Shown here: positions 1 to 11,348 of the stretch, one piece after another
How the letters are laid out: the number at the start of each line of letters is the position of its first letter
Numbering within the stretch: the stretch's first letter is position 1
Assembly (NCBI GenBank): GCA_030549175.1
Contig: JAUKUA010000010.1
Coordinates: 496,001 to 560,000, forward strand
Reading direction: 5' to 3'
DNA: 64,000 bases
From: Lasiosphaeris hirsuta
Taxonomy: Eukaryota; Ascomycota; Sordariomycetes; Sordariales; Lasiosphaeriaceae
Notes under the pieces: model-generated
Databases searched by the model: none
What the model was told of the DNA's origin: nothing
What the model saw: the letters and a program-made list of their open reading frames with translations, nothing else
Made by a program: the position numbers and the translations under genes

Positions 1-219
1 TCAGCTGCATTCTGTCAGAAAAGAATTCACTGTCTTCTTTCCCAACGCTTTTCCCGCTATTGTTGCTCGTCTTCCATCACCCAAGCTAACACAGCCGTAA
101 GACCCGGCACAAGGGCTCCTATCGATGATACCCCAGCCCCAGCGACAGAGAGGCCCGTTGCATCGACAGCATCTGCAGAAGCAGCGCGTGCCCAATCAAA
201 CGCCACGGTGCCGGAACCG

Positions 220-1627
220 ATGCCTCTCCCGCCGGGTACCGCCGCCGAGAACAGAGGACCGGCCATACTAGCCATCCTTTATTGCTCCACCGTTCTTGCA
301 TCTCTGCTTGTCGCTGGTAGGCTGTTCTCGAGACGCATCAAGCTGGGCCGCTGGTCCGCCGACGACTACATCATCTTGGTGTCTCTTGTTTGTATTCCTA
401 GCACAGCCAATCGCGGGGCGCTAATCACCAACTAACTTGTTAGACGCTGGTGTACTCACTTGTAGGCACCATTACAGGTGCCATATCGATTGGTCAAGGC
501 CGCCATGCGGCCACCCTTGCTCTCTCGGACTTTGAGCTCGCCGTGTTTCTCACAATGATCGGTTTGGGCATGGGGGTTCTGTCATTCACCCTCGCCAAAG
601 CCGCCGTGGTTATTCTCCTCATCAAAGTCCTCCACCCGCCCCCATGGCAAGCTCGGCTACTGTGGGGATTGATCACGGGGAACACCATCTTCATGGTCGT
701 CGCATCTGCCGTCTATTTTTTGCAATGCAGTCCACCGCAAGCGCTATGGATGGTGGAGGTGGAAAAAAAGTGCTGGGACCCGTTGGTAGTAAACAGCATT
801 GCGATTAGCGGGAGCGGTAGGCTGCCCAACCATTGACTACTTGCCCTAATCCTTTACAAAGAGAGGAAAGAAGCCAAGAAGGAACCCCCCCCCTTCAGAA
901 ACATCACCGTGCCGATCGGGAATCGATAAGTACTAAATTTTACATCTGGGTCTAGGCTTTTCGGCTCTTTCTGATTTCTATCTCGCCCTGTATCCGGCGA
1001 TAAGCCTCTGGTCAATGGAAATAAACAAGAAGAAGAAAGTCGCCCTGTCCGTAGCGCTCGGATTTGGTGTCTGGTAATATTATATCACTTGCCCCAGCAA
1101 ACGGTCGAGTAGACGCTCATGACGAACATGACGAACAGTGCCGGGACCGTCGCCATTTATAAATGCACAACGGTTCCAGAGCTTCTTGACAAGAGTGACT
1201 TCACATGTAAGTGGCTATCTCTATTCTCTCTTGCCGTATTAGTCTAACTCGCCATCGTAGATACTACGTCAGGCGTCGTCGTATGGACAATGTGAGCGGG
1301 CTCCAACCTTCTTTTACATGGTACCGTCAGCTGTCTAACGGCCTATGGTCTGGTGCTCAGCATCGAAGCAAACAGCGTGATTATAGCGGCATGCATTCCA
1401 CTGATTTTGCCTTTAATCGAGCGCTGGTTTGGCCAGAGCCTCTTGTCAAGCCGGGCCATGCCAGCGTCAACTTCCAGGTATGGGTGACCCCTAGGTGCTC
1501 TCAGCTTCACAAGACCAACATTGACGGTAGGGCACATAGCACTCTCGAGTTTGGGAGAATAGTAGAAGATAATCAAGCACCACGGTATTATGATGGCCTG
1601 GCGGAAAGCAGCGTCAGATCGCGGTGA
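220..1627 (+). CDS. PTH11-like rhodopsin-domain membrane protein
   Basis: Predicted seven-exon gene: 220-387, 444-816, 956-1073, 1139-1206, 1261-1291, 1361-1477, 1540-1627, about 320 residues. All joins keep frame and use GT-AG introns of 53-139 nt. The protein has the fungal rhodopsin-domain pattern: an N-terminal helix followed by SADDYIIL, then GQGRHAATL, a Cys-containing loop (YFLQCSPPQALW...CWDP), the FSALSDFYLALYPAISLW helix, and a late helix EANSVIIAACIPLI. This family (PTH11-related, plasma membrane) includes putative G-protein-coupled sensors, but most members have no known ligand. The first ATG at 220 is used; the same frame is open back to base 1 without an ATG. The last intron (1478-1539) is the least certain part: without it the protein ends at 1487 with about 294 residues. 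It converges on a second family member at 1770-3050. Confidence 0.7.
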
Positions 1628-1769
1628 TGAGACAATGAAAGGGGGCAAGCCAATTAAAGGGGGCAAGCGGTGAGAGTTGAATGCACGTATAAATCTGAGC
1701 ACCGTCATGTTAAAGAAGGCTGGATCCATTTCACTATAGAGAGCAAGTGGTGTTCAACGTGCAGGGTTC

Positions 1770-3050
1770 TCACCGTTGGTAGCCGGTATAGACCGGGCCG
1801 TGTCCATCGTCCGGGTACTCCTCCAGAACCGCAAACCCCGTCTTCTTATGAATCCCAGGCTCTAGTGGGATATCGCTGGACTCACTCCTCGAGAGCGATG
1901 GCCTCCGTCCTGTTGCAGTCCCTACCGTCGACGCCGGCTGGAAGGGTGTGTGTTGGAAGCTAGCCTGGTTGATGTATCCCGAATGTTGGGGGTACCCGCT
2001 GCTGTTTGAGTGAGTGCTGCGCTTCCCTTCTTCGCCGTAGCGGAAGAACATGTACACGGAGCGCGAGAGGGCGAGGTTGGCGGCGATGACGCCGAGGAAG
2101 AGTTCGAGGTTTGACCAAATTGCCGCGATGCAGTATACCCCTTGTTTGCAGAGAAGTGGTCAGTGTATATTGGTGACGGGAAAGTTGGGTCTTTGGGGGG
2201 GGGGGGGGGGGGGGGGGTTGGGCATTTCTTTTCACTTACAGGTGAGATCGGTGGTGACCAGACCCAGAGACGCCGCTCTGGCGACTCCAAACCCTGTCGC
2301 TCTAGCAGCCGAGTCTCTCGTTAGAGCCGTGACCGTGTAGATTAAATGTTATTTTATAAGGGAGGGACCACCGAGAACTTACACGATGCCCATACCCATC
2401 AGGCCACAGACCGACATCTTGGTCGCCAGCGGGATACGGACTCTCCAGACCACGACGAGCGGGAGAAGGGAGCAGATAACGTCGGTGAGGAGCGAGTAAG
2501 CAATGGTAAAGTAAATACTATAGATACGCACCCGCGTATCCCAGCATACGCCGCCACCGCCCGTCCAGTACACCGAGATGGGTTTGCACTGCGCCAGCAG
2601 GATGATGATGCATCCAAAGTTGGTGATGAACAGCCCGGCCATGAGGATGGACAAGAATAGCTTCAGGCGCCCGTCGTTCTTGATACGTAGCAGCAACAGG
2701 CAGATGGACACCTTGAGCAGGCACATGGTCGCAAACAGCAGCACCTGTGCATACCATCCCAGCATGTTATTATTGATGTAGCTGTCCTCGGCCAGGTACC
2801 ACCGGTGCCGCCCATTTCCAAACTTGTTGACCTGCACAACCTGGACGGCGAATCGCATGACGCAGAGAATCGCGACAACGGCGATGGTGTAATCGTCGGC
2901 GCCCAGGGCGCCATTCGAGAACCGTACGAAGAGCCGTAGCGCGGTCGTGATCAGGATGAGAGCTATGAGGATGCCGCTGATGGCGAGGAGGGCGGGGCCG
3001 GCGTTCTCATCCGGAGGTAGCGGGTTTGGCGGAGCAATGGATGATGCCAT
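1770..3050 (-). CDS. PTH11-like rhodopsin-domain membrane protein
   Basis: Three exons on the minus strand: 3050-2383, 2316-2240, 2140-1770, giving 371 residues with frame preserved at both joins. The product shows the rhodopsin-domain family pattern: N-terminal helix LLAISGILIALILITTALRL, then GADDYTI, GNGRHRWYL, a helix-loop with LLAQCKPISVYW and a second Cys (GVCWD), a helix ending PLVVVWRVRIP, then GFGVARAASLG and VTTDLTWVYC spanning the second splice junction. About seven membrane helices are expected, followed by a polar Ser/Gly-rich cytosolic tail of roughly 85 residues. Function is inferred only from the family (surface sensing). The intron at 2141-2239 carries a 23-base G run (2195-2217 on the plus strand). 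It is convergent with the paralogue at 220-1627. Confidence 0.82.
2195..2217. repeat. Homopolymer run of 23 G
   Basis: Uninterrupted G run on the plus strand (C on the coding strand), lying wholly inside the second intron of the 1770-3050 gene. Its exact length is likely unreliable in sequencing. Confidence 0.9.
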
Positions 3051-4177
3051 GTTCAGGCTGCTTGTCCGGTGAGGAACTCTATCCACTAAAGAGAATGTAA
3101 ATAATGTTGGGGGTTCAAGAAGGGAAAAGCACGGGGCAAAGTGGAAAATCAAATCATGATATTGCTGTCCTCATCTTCAGGAAAGGTATGGTAAAAGTTT
3201 CGTCTGCTGCTTTGATTGCCTCCATCCTTCCAATTCTTGTCTCACATCACTGGCACTCCTCTCGTTGGTTGTTCATGCAGGGAGGACGCCACACGGCTAG
3301 GAAGGTGAGATTCGCTTGCGACCGTGTCGGTTGTGCCGTCCTGAACCAGCTCGCAGTTCGCAGTTCGCAGTTCGCCCGTCTTTCACCATGGGGATTGTGG
3401 CGCACCTTCCCCAGGAGATTTCAGCTTTGGCTGCGGGCTTTTTAACAGGGCTTAAAAGTCTGTATATTTTTTTTTCTTACGTTTTTTATTGTCTGGCTTA
3501 CGAAATCGCTTCGGCCAGCACACGTTCACGCCTGCTCGGCTCCTTTGAACTTTGTTTGTGCTGGACTACCTGGCACCACCATCTTTTACCACCACTTCTC
3601 TCATGGAAGCCGGGGCGGCCATTCCACCTTCTCCACCCTCATTACCTCATTGCTACCACCTGCTAGCAGCAGGTCAGGATTTCTCTGGGTTACCCCAAAA
3701 TACAACGGGTACAAAACACACCGGACGTGGGCCGTGGCCGCCTGGCAAGGCAAACCCTGCCACTGCTCAACGGCGACCAGGCCCAATTCAAGGCCTCGAC
3801 CAGCAAAAAACATGTGTTTTGGGGGTGCGTGCGCAGGCTAAGGTCAATACCCCTGGCTTCCCGTTCAGCTTACGCAGTACTCCCGCGGTTCGATGGAAGC
3901 ATTCCGGCTCCCGGGCCCCCTCCCCCACATCGGGCAGTAGCGCTCGCTCGGACGTCGGACGAATGCACGCCTTCGGCTATCGATGCGACCAGTGATTTCG
4001 CGTTCACAATGCCTTGCGCGCATACAAATACCTTGCTGGCGGTGCCGTTACCTATGTACATAGGTATCAGCCTCCGCTGTGGCGGCAAGTTGTTTCAAAC
4101 CCCACCTCCCTTCCCTTCAGCCAACCCTCCCGTTCGTTCGTTCTGTCCGCCTAGTTTTGTCCCGTGTGCTTGGCAAA
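3051..4177. other. Intergenic region, divergent promoters
   Basis: This 1.1 kb lies between the start of the minus-strand rhodopsin gene and the plus-strand GMC oxidoreductase and should hold both promoters. Several open frames run through 3300-4080 on both strands, but they have low-complexity, proline-rich translations and no recognisable domain. A direct repeat of 'cagttcg' is seen near 3354-3372. No other feature is supported. Confidence 0.6.
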
Positions 4178-4307
4178 ATGGTTCCGGCACTTCTTTTTGC
4201 CCTGGTTGCCGTGCTCGGAAGCAGCTGCATAGCTGTTGCCAGCCCGGTGGTCGACCGAGCGGCCAACACGGCATATGATTACGTAGGTCTCCTTGCACAC
4301 ATGGCAG

Positions 4308-4338
<31 letters not shown>

Positions 4339-6134
4339 CACTGCTGCCACTGTTTCTGACCAACAACTTGAAACCGCAGATTGTAGTCGGCGGGGGAACA
4401 GCGGGATCGGCCGTTGCCACCAGGCTCAGTCTGGGCCTCCCATGGGCTAGCATCCTGCTCATCGAAGCCGGGCCAAGTGCCTTGGGCGAGGACCGCATCA
4501 ACATTCCCGGTCGCAAAGGGTCCACCCTGGGAACCGTCTACGACTGGAACTTCACCACGACGGCCCAGCCCGGGGCCAAAAACCGCGTCTTCTCGGTGCC
4601 CCGGGGCAAGGTCCTGGGTGGCAGCTCGGCTCTGAACCTCATGACGTGGGATAGGGCCAGCGCCCCCGAGTACGACGCCTGGGCCGACCTCGGCAACCCG
4701 GGCTGGGATTGGCCGTCCATGATCGCCGCCATGAAGAAGGTCGAGACGTTCACGCCGTCCGCCCACTACCACGGGTCGGCTGGGATAGGCACGAGCGGCC
4801 CGATCAAGACGGTCATCAACCGCTTCATCCCCGCCCAGCAGGAATCTTGGATCCCGACTCTGAACGGCCTCGGTGTGCCGCTCAACCTCGAGTCTCTCGG
4901 GGGCAACCCGCTCGGTGTCATGTACCAGCCGAGCAACATCGACTCGGCCATCTACAACAGATCCTACGGCGCCAACGGATACCTCACCCACGCCGGCTCA
5001 AACCTTCGCGTCATGGCGGGCACGCGGGTGGCCAAGATCAACCTCAAGAAACAATCCAAAAAGTCCCAGGTCGCCACCGGGGTCACGCTCCAAGACGGCA
5101 CCGTCATCCAGGCTCGCGAGGAGGTGGTCATTTCCGCCGGCTCCATTCAGAGCCCCGGCCTCCTCGAGCTGTCGGGAATCGGGCGGCGATCCACTCTCGA
5201 CGCTGCCGGGATCAGCCAGGTCATTGACCTCCCCGGTGTCGGCGAGAACCTGCAAGACCACATCCGCATCCAAACTTCGTTCCAGCTCAAGGACAATTTC
5301 ACCTCGTTCGACATTCTGCGGTACAACACCACCTTCGCGGACGAGCAGCTCCGCCTCTGGCGCACCGGCGAGCTCTCCATGTACGACTACACGGGCAGCG
5401 GCTACACGTTTATGAACTGGGCCGCCGCCGGCAGCAACTCGTCGCTCCTGCTCTCCCTCGCCCGTCAGGCCGTCGGTACCTCGACGTCCCCCGTCGACCG
5501 CAAGAAGCTCGGCTTCCTTTCCAACCCGGCCATCCCCCAGCTCGAGGTCATCTTCTCGGATGGGTACACGGGAGTGAAGGGGTATCCCGCACCAGGGACC
5601 CCCCTCTACGGCAAGGGCTTCTTCAGCCTCATTGCCGCCGTCATGCATCCCCTCAGCCGCGGCAGCGTGCACATCCACTCGTCCAACCTCACGGTCCCGC
5701 CGACAATCAACCCCAACTACCTCTCGAACGAGCATGACATCCAAGCCGCCGTCGAAGCTGTCAAGTACACCCGCAAGATAGCCAACACCGCCCCAATGTC
5801 CTCCCTCTGGACAGCCGAGTACGAACCGGGTGCGGCCGCCGTTCCCGAGACGGGGAATAACGACGCGCAATGGCGCGACTTTGTGCTCAACACGACGCTG
5901 TCCATCTTCCATCCCGTCGGCACGTGCGCCATGCTGCCGCGCGACCAAGAGGGCGTTGTCAGTCCGTCGTTGGTGGTGTTTGGCACCGAGAACCTGAGGG
6001 TGGTTGACGCAAGTGTGATGCCGGTGCTGGTTTCGGGGCATGTGCAGACGGCCGTTTATGGCATTGCTGAGAGGGCCGCGAGTATTATGGTTGAGGATTG
6101 TAATAGGAGGAGAGGAGGGGGAAGGTTAGTGTGA
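4178..6134 (+). CDS. Secreted GMC-family FAD oxidoreductase
   Basis: Two exons, 4178-4282 and 4380-6134, encode 619 residues, a typical size for fungal aryl-alcohol/glucose-type GMC oxidoreductases. Residues 1-20 are a signal peptide (MVPALLFALVAVLGSS). The splice join restores the FAD-binding start YDYIVVGGGTAGSAVA. GMC signature 1 is seen as GKVLGGSSALNLMTW and signature 2 as SAGSIQSPGLLELSGIG. The C-terminal substrate domain has HPVGTCAM and the active-site HVQTAVYG, whose His is the expected catalytic base. These enzymes oxidise alcohols or sugars using FAD; the substrate here cannot be told. It probably acts outside the cell. The intron is unusual in holding a CTG run (4311-4339), which in one frame would read as polyleucine. 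Confidence 0.9.
4311..4339 (+). repeat. CTG trinucleotide repeat in intron
   Basis: Nine CTG units followed by more interrupted units, inside the single intron of the GMC oxidoreductase gene (4283-4379). Confidence 0.9.
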
Positions 6135-6794
6135 GCAAGGGACAGGCAGACAGGCCACCGTCTTCATTTGATTCTAGCATTGCCCTATTACCTAATATCA
6201 TAATAATACCTCTACCTATTAGTGGCTCCATGATACATTCACCAGGCTGTGGCTGATTTCCCCTGCGCTTTCCCTGATCCTTCCTCAAGCGAGCGATACT
6301 AGGAAGATCTCGACTATGACTATGAGTGCTTCTCGGTCCATTCTAAATAAAATATCGTCTAGCCTTTCCGGAGTAGCACCGTCGTTTTCAGACGGTCAAT
6401 GTCACCCTGGCTGTGCTTGCGACTCTATGTTGAGACGCCGAGGGCGAGTTATCTATCAACGGTGGAGTGCTCTATTGGGACGATGCCTTGCAGCCAGTCA
6501 GATAATACAAAGCTACATTTGCCAGACCTTTTGTGTGCTTGGGGTCCGGTTACACCAATGGGTTAAAGATGCTGCGAAAAACGGTTGTAAAGGCCGTAAA
6601 CTCTTTTCTGACGCCCATGATCACATTGGGTTAGGTCCGGCTGGCAAAGCACGGGGGGCTGGTTGCCTCAATTATGTAGGGCAGTAACAATGTAACTCGT
6701 CGCAGGGAGAAGAGCTGAAGGAATGGTCGCACAAGGAACTTATCCATACAAGAGCACGCCAACTTGTGAGCGCCTAACGTAACCCCCCACCAAC
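6135..6794. other. Intergenic region, nothing recognised
   Basis: This is the 3' flank of the GMC gene. A plus-strand open frame of 123 codons at 6316-6687 is present, but it shows no domain, no convincing codon pattern and no neighbour support, so it is not called as a gene. Confidence 0.5.
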
Positions 6795-7436
6795 CGTATC
6801 TCGATTATCCTCTATAATCCAGACAATGCCCGTAGGCTCAAGCTCAGCATAACCTTACTCGTAGGCATCATCAACATTAGTGTTTTTGTCGTTTGGACCC
6901 CGGCGCGGCTCCAAATCAGTACGTAGTGGTTCGCGGCGAACGGCATCCAGGATCGTGCCGAAAAGTCTATTTTTCTCATCATCGACCTTATATACTCAAT
7001 GCATACTTCATGTGGCTCGCCAAGACCAAGCTGGTCGCGAGTGGATTGGCCAAGTATCGGCCCGTCTACCGCTTCAACTTGGCTGCGGTGTGTCTGTCTA
7101 TTGCCATGGATGTACGTCCGTCTGCCTCGCTGTCTAGCCGCCGGTTATTGGATGATGCTGACTTTGAACATGACCAGGCCGCAGTCATTGGCTCCATGTC
7201 TCTGCCAGACGATACGATGTAGGCCTTTCCTCACATGAGAAAATGGCCCAGAGAATTTTGTACTTATAAGCGAGGGCCCTAGATACATTCAGGCGACCAC
7301 TCTTGCATTCATGGCAAATCCTTACATTGAGATGAACCTCGCCGAACTACTTGGAAAGTGGTTAAAAATTACACTCGGCACAGAAGCTCATAGTTGGCGG
7401 CGGGCGGCGCGGACGGCTGAGACCAGAGTCAATTAG
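6795..7436 (+). pseudogene. Decayed fungal integral membrane protein gene, 3' part
   Basis: Plus-strand coding remains resemble the C-terminal half of a fungal multi-helix membrane protein family. A first block reads RLKLSITLLVGIINISVFVV then WTPARLQIS. It is followed by a TAG stop at 6924-6926, then GIQDRAEKSIFLIIDL, a 2-nt frameshift near 6987-6994, and LNAYFMWLAKTKLVASGLAK. Two GT-AG introns still look usable (after AMD near 7110, and after the DDT codons near 7219), and they join to YIQATTLAFMANPYIEM and a terminal stop at 7434-7436. The 5' exons of such a gene were not found upstream. The stop and the frameshift together make a functional product unlikely. The TAG could derive from CAG by C to T. 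Confidence 0.65.
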
Positions 7437-8747
7437 GAGGGCCTAAGGTCCCCCACGGGGAGAGACAGGGCATGGAAAAGAAGGCTATGACACTGACAGG
7501 TGGCCAGATGCATCAACTTGGCACTAGGAGCGCCCGCGTAGCTCGGGGCGGCTGGAGATGGGAGATTTCTTGCCCAACCGGGACGCATTGTAGGGATGAG
7601 AGCGGCACGGGTTCAGTGAAGCTGACTGTTTGTCGTGGTAGTGTGAGTTTGGATAGCATCTATGATAGTAAGTGTCTGACACAGTTATTATATCTAGGCA
7701 ATGATTAGGCGGCCCGGGACACCCTTTCCACAGCTGTGAGAGGACTCGGACATGAGTGGCACCGGCAAAGGGAATCACCGATCTAGAAAGCTCCTAAAGC
7801 CTTCCTCCCTCTTCCCCGTTGCAAAGAAAGCAAACGATACGGGCTTTGACCCCTCTCCACCGCACACTGCTCCATCAACACCATGATTTCTTTCTGGCGT
7901 CGGAGCACCCATCTGCGAGCCCTGTATTAGGAAATCAGCATCCAAATACGCAATGCCAGCCAGGATGTGGAGGCACCATGTTGCATTGCTACTATTTTGT
8001 CTACCCGTGAATAGACAGAATCTTTGGCAACGGCTCGGGGGATCAGGGTGCAAGTTGGGAGTACGAGACCAAAGGGCGCGGTTATGTCTCGTATCCTGTC
8101 CTTTTGTACCATTAAGCTCGGCTTCTGCGCACGGGGATGGCGGCCTACATCTACCTAAACTTGACTTCCAGTAATAAATGCTCGCCATATTCAGCACGCG
8201 GAGTGACGAGCCAGGTGACGAGGTGCGGGTGGTTTTGGACCGCGCCTGCGGTGGATGGTGTTCTATAAGGCGTGATATTAGGGGGTCGTGAGCCCGCACT
8301 GCCTGGCGTAGAATGTGTTGTTCGCTATGGATCTGGGGCGGCTTCCTGTGGCACCTAGCGATCGTAGCCGTCTCGTCGGCCGGTGTCTTGGTACTGCTTG
8401 TAAGTTTGCGAATATGGGCCTAGCGAGTCCAACACGGCCTCGATGGCGTTTTAGACAACAGGTGCACATGGGTCTGTATTTATGTAGTGGCCGTTCCAGA
8501 TTTCTTGGTATATAAACAAGATCAATCATGAATGGTCACTTCTCAGATACATTATCACACCATTTTGATTAGATTATTATCACCAAAGTATATAATACGT
8601 CATGATATGGTAGAATATAATTACTTGTATAACAATCTTCGTAGTAGCTCGTTACGATCTCATAAATAAGGGATCCCCTGAAAATAGGATCCCCTGAATA
8701 AACGGAAGGATGTTATGAGACACCATAAACCTTGATCCACACAGAAA
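7437..8747. other. Intergenic region without recognised genes
   Basis: Between the decayed membrane gene and the 3' end of the AtuA-like gene. Open frames exist on both strands (for example 7775-8299 minus, 174 codons), but their translations have no recognisable family and the frame is not supported by flanking signals. The last ~230 bp (8520-8747) are AT-rich. Confidence 0.5.
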
Positions 8748-10751
8748 TTACTCAGGGATCTGGAGATACATCAACGGAACATGAAAACCGCTCCCATGTA
8801 CATCATCATCGCGAAAACTACCACTTGGCGCCACCCTCCGGATCGTCGCCTTGAATGCCAGCGCCGGTTCCCACCACATGCAGACGAGAATGTCGCCATC
8901 GTCCCCGATGTCGTACAAGGAAGAAATTGTCTTGCGGTTCAGGACGTTGGAGTGAAAGACCCTCTTGTAGGCATTGTCGTCCCGGAACATGATGTCCATG
9001 GTGATCTCGAAGGGGCCGCTGTTCTTGGTGCGAATGATGTTGGCCAGGCTCGCGAGGTGCACGAAACCTGGCGCGGCAGGCGGGCTGAGCTGGATCGAGT
9101 AGTTCACCAGCGCGGCTGTTGTGATGTCGGCCTTGATCTTGGATCGGCTGTTTCCGTGCGCCTTTGCTTTCTTGGCTGGTCTAACGCTGGAGCAGGTATT
9201 CGTTATTCGTTCCGAGTCAGCTCGCTGATGGAGAGGGGAAATGAGAGAGATCGCTTACCCACTGGCCTTGACCGTTGCCTCCGAAGGCCGCGCCTCAATC
9301 ACTTGCGCGGTGATGGGAAACGGTGCGGCAGGATCGTCGACCTGCATCAAGTGGTAGATGCAGAACTCGGCGGCGGGGCCCAAGGCGATGTCGCACGGCG
9401 AAAAAGGCATGATGAAGTTTCCCGCTGTCGCAACCTGTCCGGGATACGGCGCGTGAATGAAGAAGATCTTGGCCAGGTTCGCGACCGCCTTCGCCTCCTC
9501 TTGGGTCGACGCGAGAACCTTACCGAGCACGCCGACGTCGGTTGGAAGGGAAGTGAATCTCGACATGTCCGGCCCCTCTACCAGCGCACCCTTTCCGTAC
9601 AGCCGGACAAGAAGTTCGAACTTGAACGTGTAGACAGTCCGAAGCCGGTCCTCAATCATCGGCACCAGTGCGTCCAGCTGGGAGATCAAGATTGGGTCGC
9701 GGATCGAACCGATGAACATGGCCATGTGGCCCGTCACACGAGCAGCCTCAAGCTTCACCGTGTACATGTCTTTGGGGACAGGGAGAAAGCTGCTGCCGCT
9801 GACGCGCAACGTCCGGCCATCTGGCAGCTGCTCAAACTTGGAAGCCGTCACGTCGAGGACGCCACCCGGGCCGGCAAGGAGATCGGGGCGAGACTTCTCG
9901 TACATTGTGTGCGCGGCAACAGAGAGCGGCGTGCATTTGGCCGACGCGTCGAGGGGCCGGATGTCGAAGCTGTCACGGCGGACGATGGCCAGAGCCTCGG
10001 CGCTCTTGGGCACTGCGCATGAGGCACCACACTCCATGATCTTGCCCATGTGGTATGCCAGGCCCAAGTCCGGAAAGCCTCTGTACACGCAGTATGCGGC
10101 GTACGGTGCAGGATCATAGGACCGTCCTGCAATAATCATGTCGAAGTCGGGGTGGGCTTCCATGGCTTTGATCCATGGCTCTAGGCCCATCTGCGCAACG
10201 ACAACGACGGCATCATCGATATCGGCATGTTTCAGCGCCGGGGCACCCCCGCCGCATGGTGTGACGAGGCCGGCGTCGAACTTGGATTGAACCGTCGACT
10301 TTGGTATCTCGGCTTCAATCGTGATGACTTTCAGGGGTCGGAGGCCCTCGCTTGAGATGATCTCGGAGACGATCTGTACCAGAAAGGCGACGTGTCGGTT
10401 GGTGCCGTCGCCGGCTGCTGAGCCTGGTGTGTTGGGCACTGTCAGCCATCTCGCTCACCCTTCACCCATGTGGGGAAGATGCCGATCAAGGATGCCGATC
10501 AACAACTGACCTATGAGAACGGGCACCCCGTGGTAATGACAAGCCGATACCAGAATCTTGAGATCCCTCACGTATGCTTCTCTCGAGGCAGACGTCTGAC
10601 CGAAGGCGAGCTTGGAAGGGCCGCTGTCGGTGGACCCGCTGTCGAGGATGATGGCGTCGACGCCGTCCTCCACTGCGGACCAAAAGATGTCTTCACTGAA
10701 GCTATACCCCAGCATCCCAATGGGGGTTAGAATCTTGAGTTCGTCAGGCAT
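8748..10751 (-). CDS. AtuA (DUF1446) - DUF4387 fusion protein
   Basis: Three exons on the minus strand: 10751-10511, 10438-9259, 9186-8748, giving 619 residues with frame kept at both joins. Residues ~1-460 match the acyclic terpene utilisation AtuA / DUF1446 family: LKILTPIGMLGYSFSEDIFW at the start, then IAGRSYDPAPYAAYC, MGKIMECGASC and GPGGVLDVTASKFEQL. The last ~110 residues match DUF4387 (VHLASLANIIRTKNSGPFEI, then SLYDIGDD and WEPALAFKAT). In bacteria AtuA-type proteins are tied to citronellol/geraniol or related branched-acid breakdown, and the two domains are often separate small neighbours; here they are one chain. The biochemical step is not known from sequence. It is divergent from an MFS transporter and near a Zn2Cys6 regulator, suggesting a catabolic cluster. 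Confidence 0.87.
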
Positions 10752-11348
10752 GGTCTTGGCGCGTTTCGAGGTGAGATGGTCGCGTAGGAGTGAAGCTACG
10801 TAACGGCTGACGTGGTGTGTGCCGAGATTTAGGATCCAGCATGAAAATATTGATGGGGAAGAGATATTATAGGAAGTTTGGCTACTCTTTGGAGCGGGAG
10901 CGGAGGAGGGGTGTGGTTGCCCGTTCCCAGCCCTTCTTTACAGCCCCGCATTCTTTCAACCCCCCGAACGGGTCGGGTGCAACGTTGGAAAGGACACTAT
11001 CCCCTGCTTTCGCATGCGAATGCTCCTGAGTTGGGTGTAGTAGTATGCACAACCGATTGTCTCGATACAGGAACAGGGGTCGGCGAGGCTGATCTGTTTC
11101 CGGTGTTCGGCTTCCCTAGCCGAACATTCGGCTTGAAGGCCGAACCCATGTCGCAAGCCACGAAGGATGCGGCGGTGCCTAGCGGGGATCGGCAGTAAGC
11201 CGGCCTCCCTCCGATTCGTCAGTTCTCCCGCTCTACCGGTAGTCGCGAGGATATAAGTCTCGCCACGCTTTGCTCAATGAGACATCCCTAAAGCAGGGAC
11301 AGCACCAAGATCCCCAGATCTAGGTCCAGCAGCGACCGATCCAACACC
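10752..11348. promoter_or_regulatory. Divergent promoter with CGG-type inverted repeats
   Basis: This 597 bp region separates the AtuA-like start (minus) from the MFS start (plus). It contains the palindromes GTTCGGCT-N5-AGCCGAAC at 11105-11125 and TTCGGC-N6-GCCGAA at 11127-11144. Paired CGG/CCG half-sites are the usual target form of Zn2Cys6 factors, one of which is encoded 2 kb away. Shared control of both genes is inferred. A dispersed repeat copy (10870-11100) also lies here. Confidence 0.45.
10870..11100 (+). repeat. Dispersed repeat, less mutated copy
   Basis: Shares an ordered set of blocks with 33030-33260, including CCCGAACGGGTCGG, CAACGTTGGAA, ACCGATTGTCTCGATAC and AGGGGTCGGCGAGG. 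This copy is GC-richer. In the 33 kb copy many C are T. Confidence 0.65.

Noticed and set aside
817..955. Apparent break in the first rhodopsin gene
   Set aside because: Explained by a normal intron; joining gives the family's GFSALSDFYLALYP helix.
3552..3995. 147-codon plus-strand open frame before the GMC gene
   Set aside because: Proline-rich low-complexity translation with competing frames and no domain; more likely promoter/leader sequence.
4095..6041. Two long minus-strand open frames opposite the GMC gene
   Set aside because: Mirror frames of a GC-rich gene with recognised motifs on the plus strand.
8781..10022. 413-codon plus-strand open frame opposite the AtuA-like gene
   Set aside because: Arg/Asp/Gly-rich shadow translation of a GC-rich coding strand; the minus strand has clear domains and introns.
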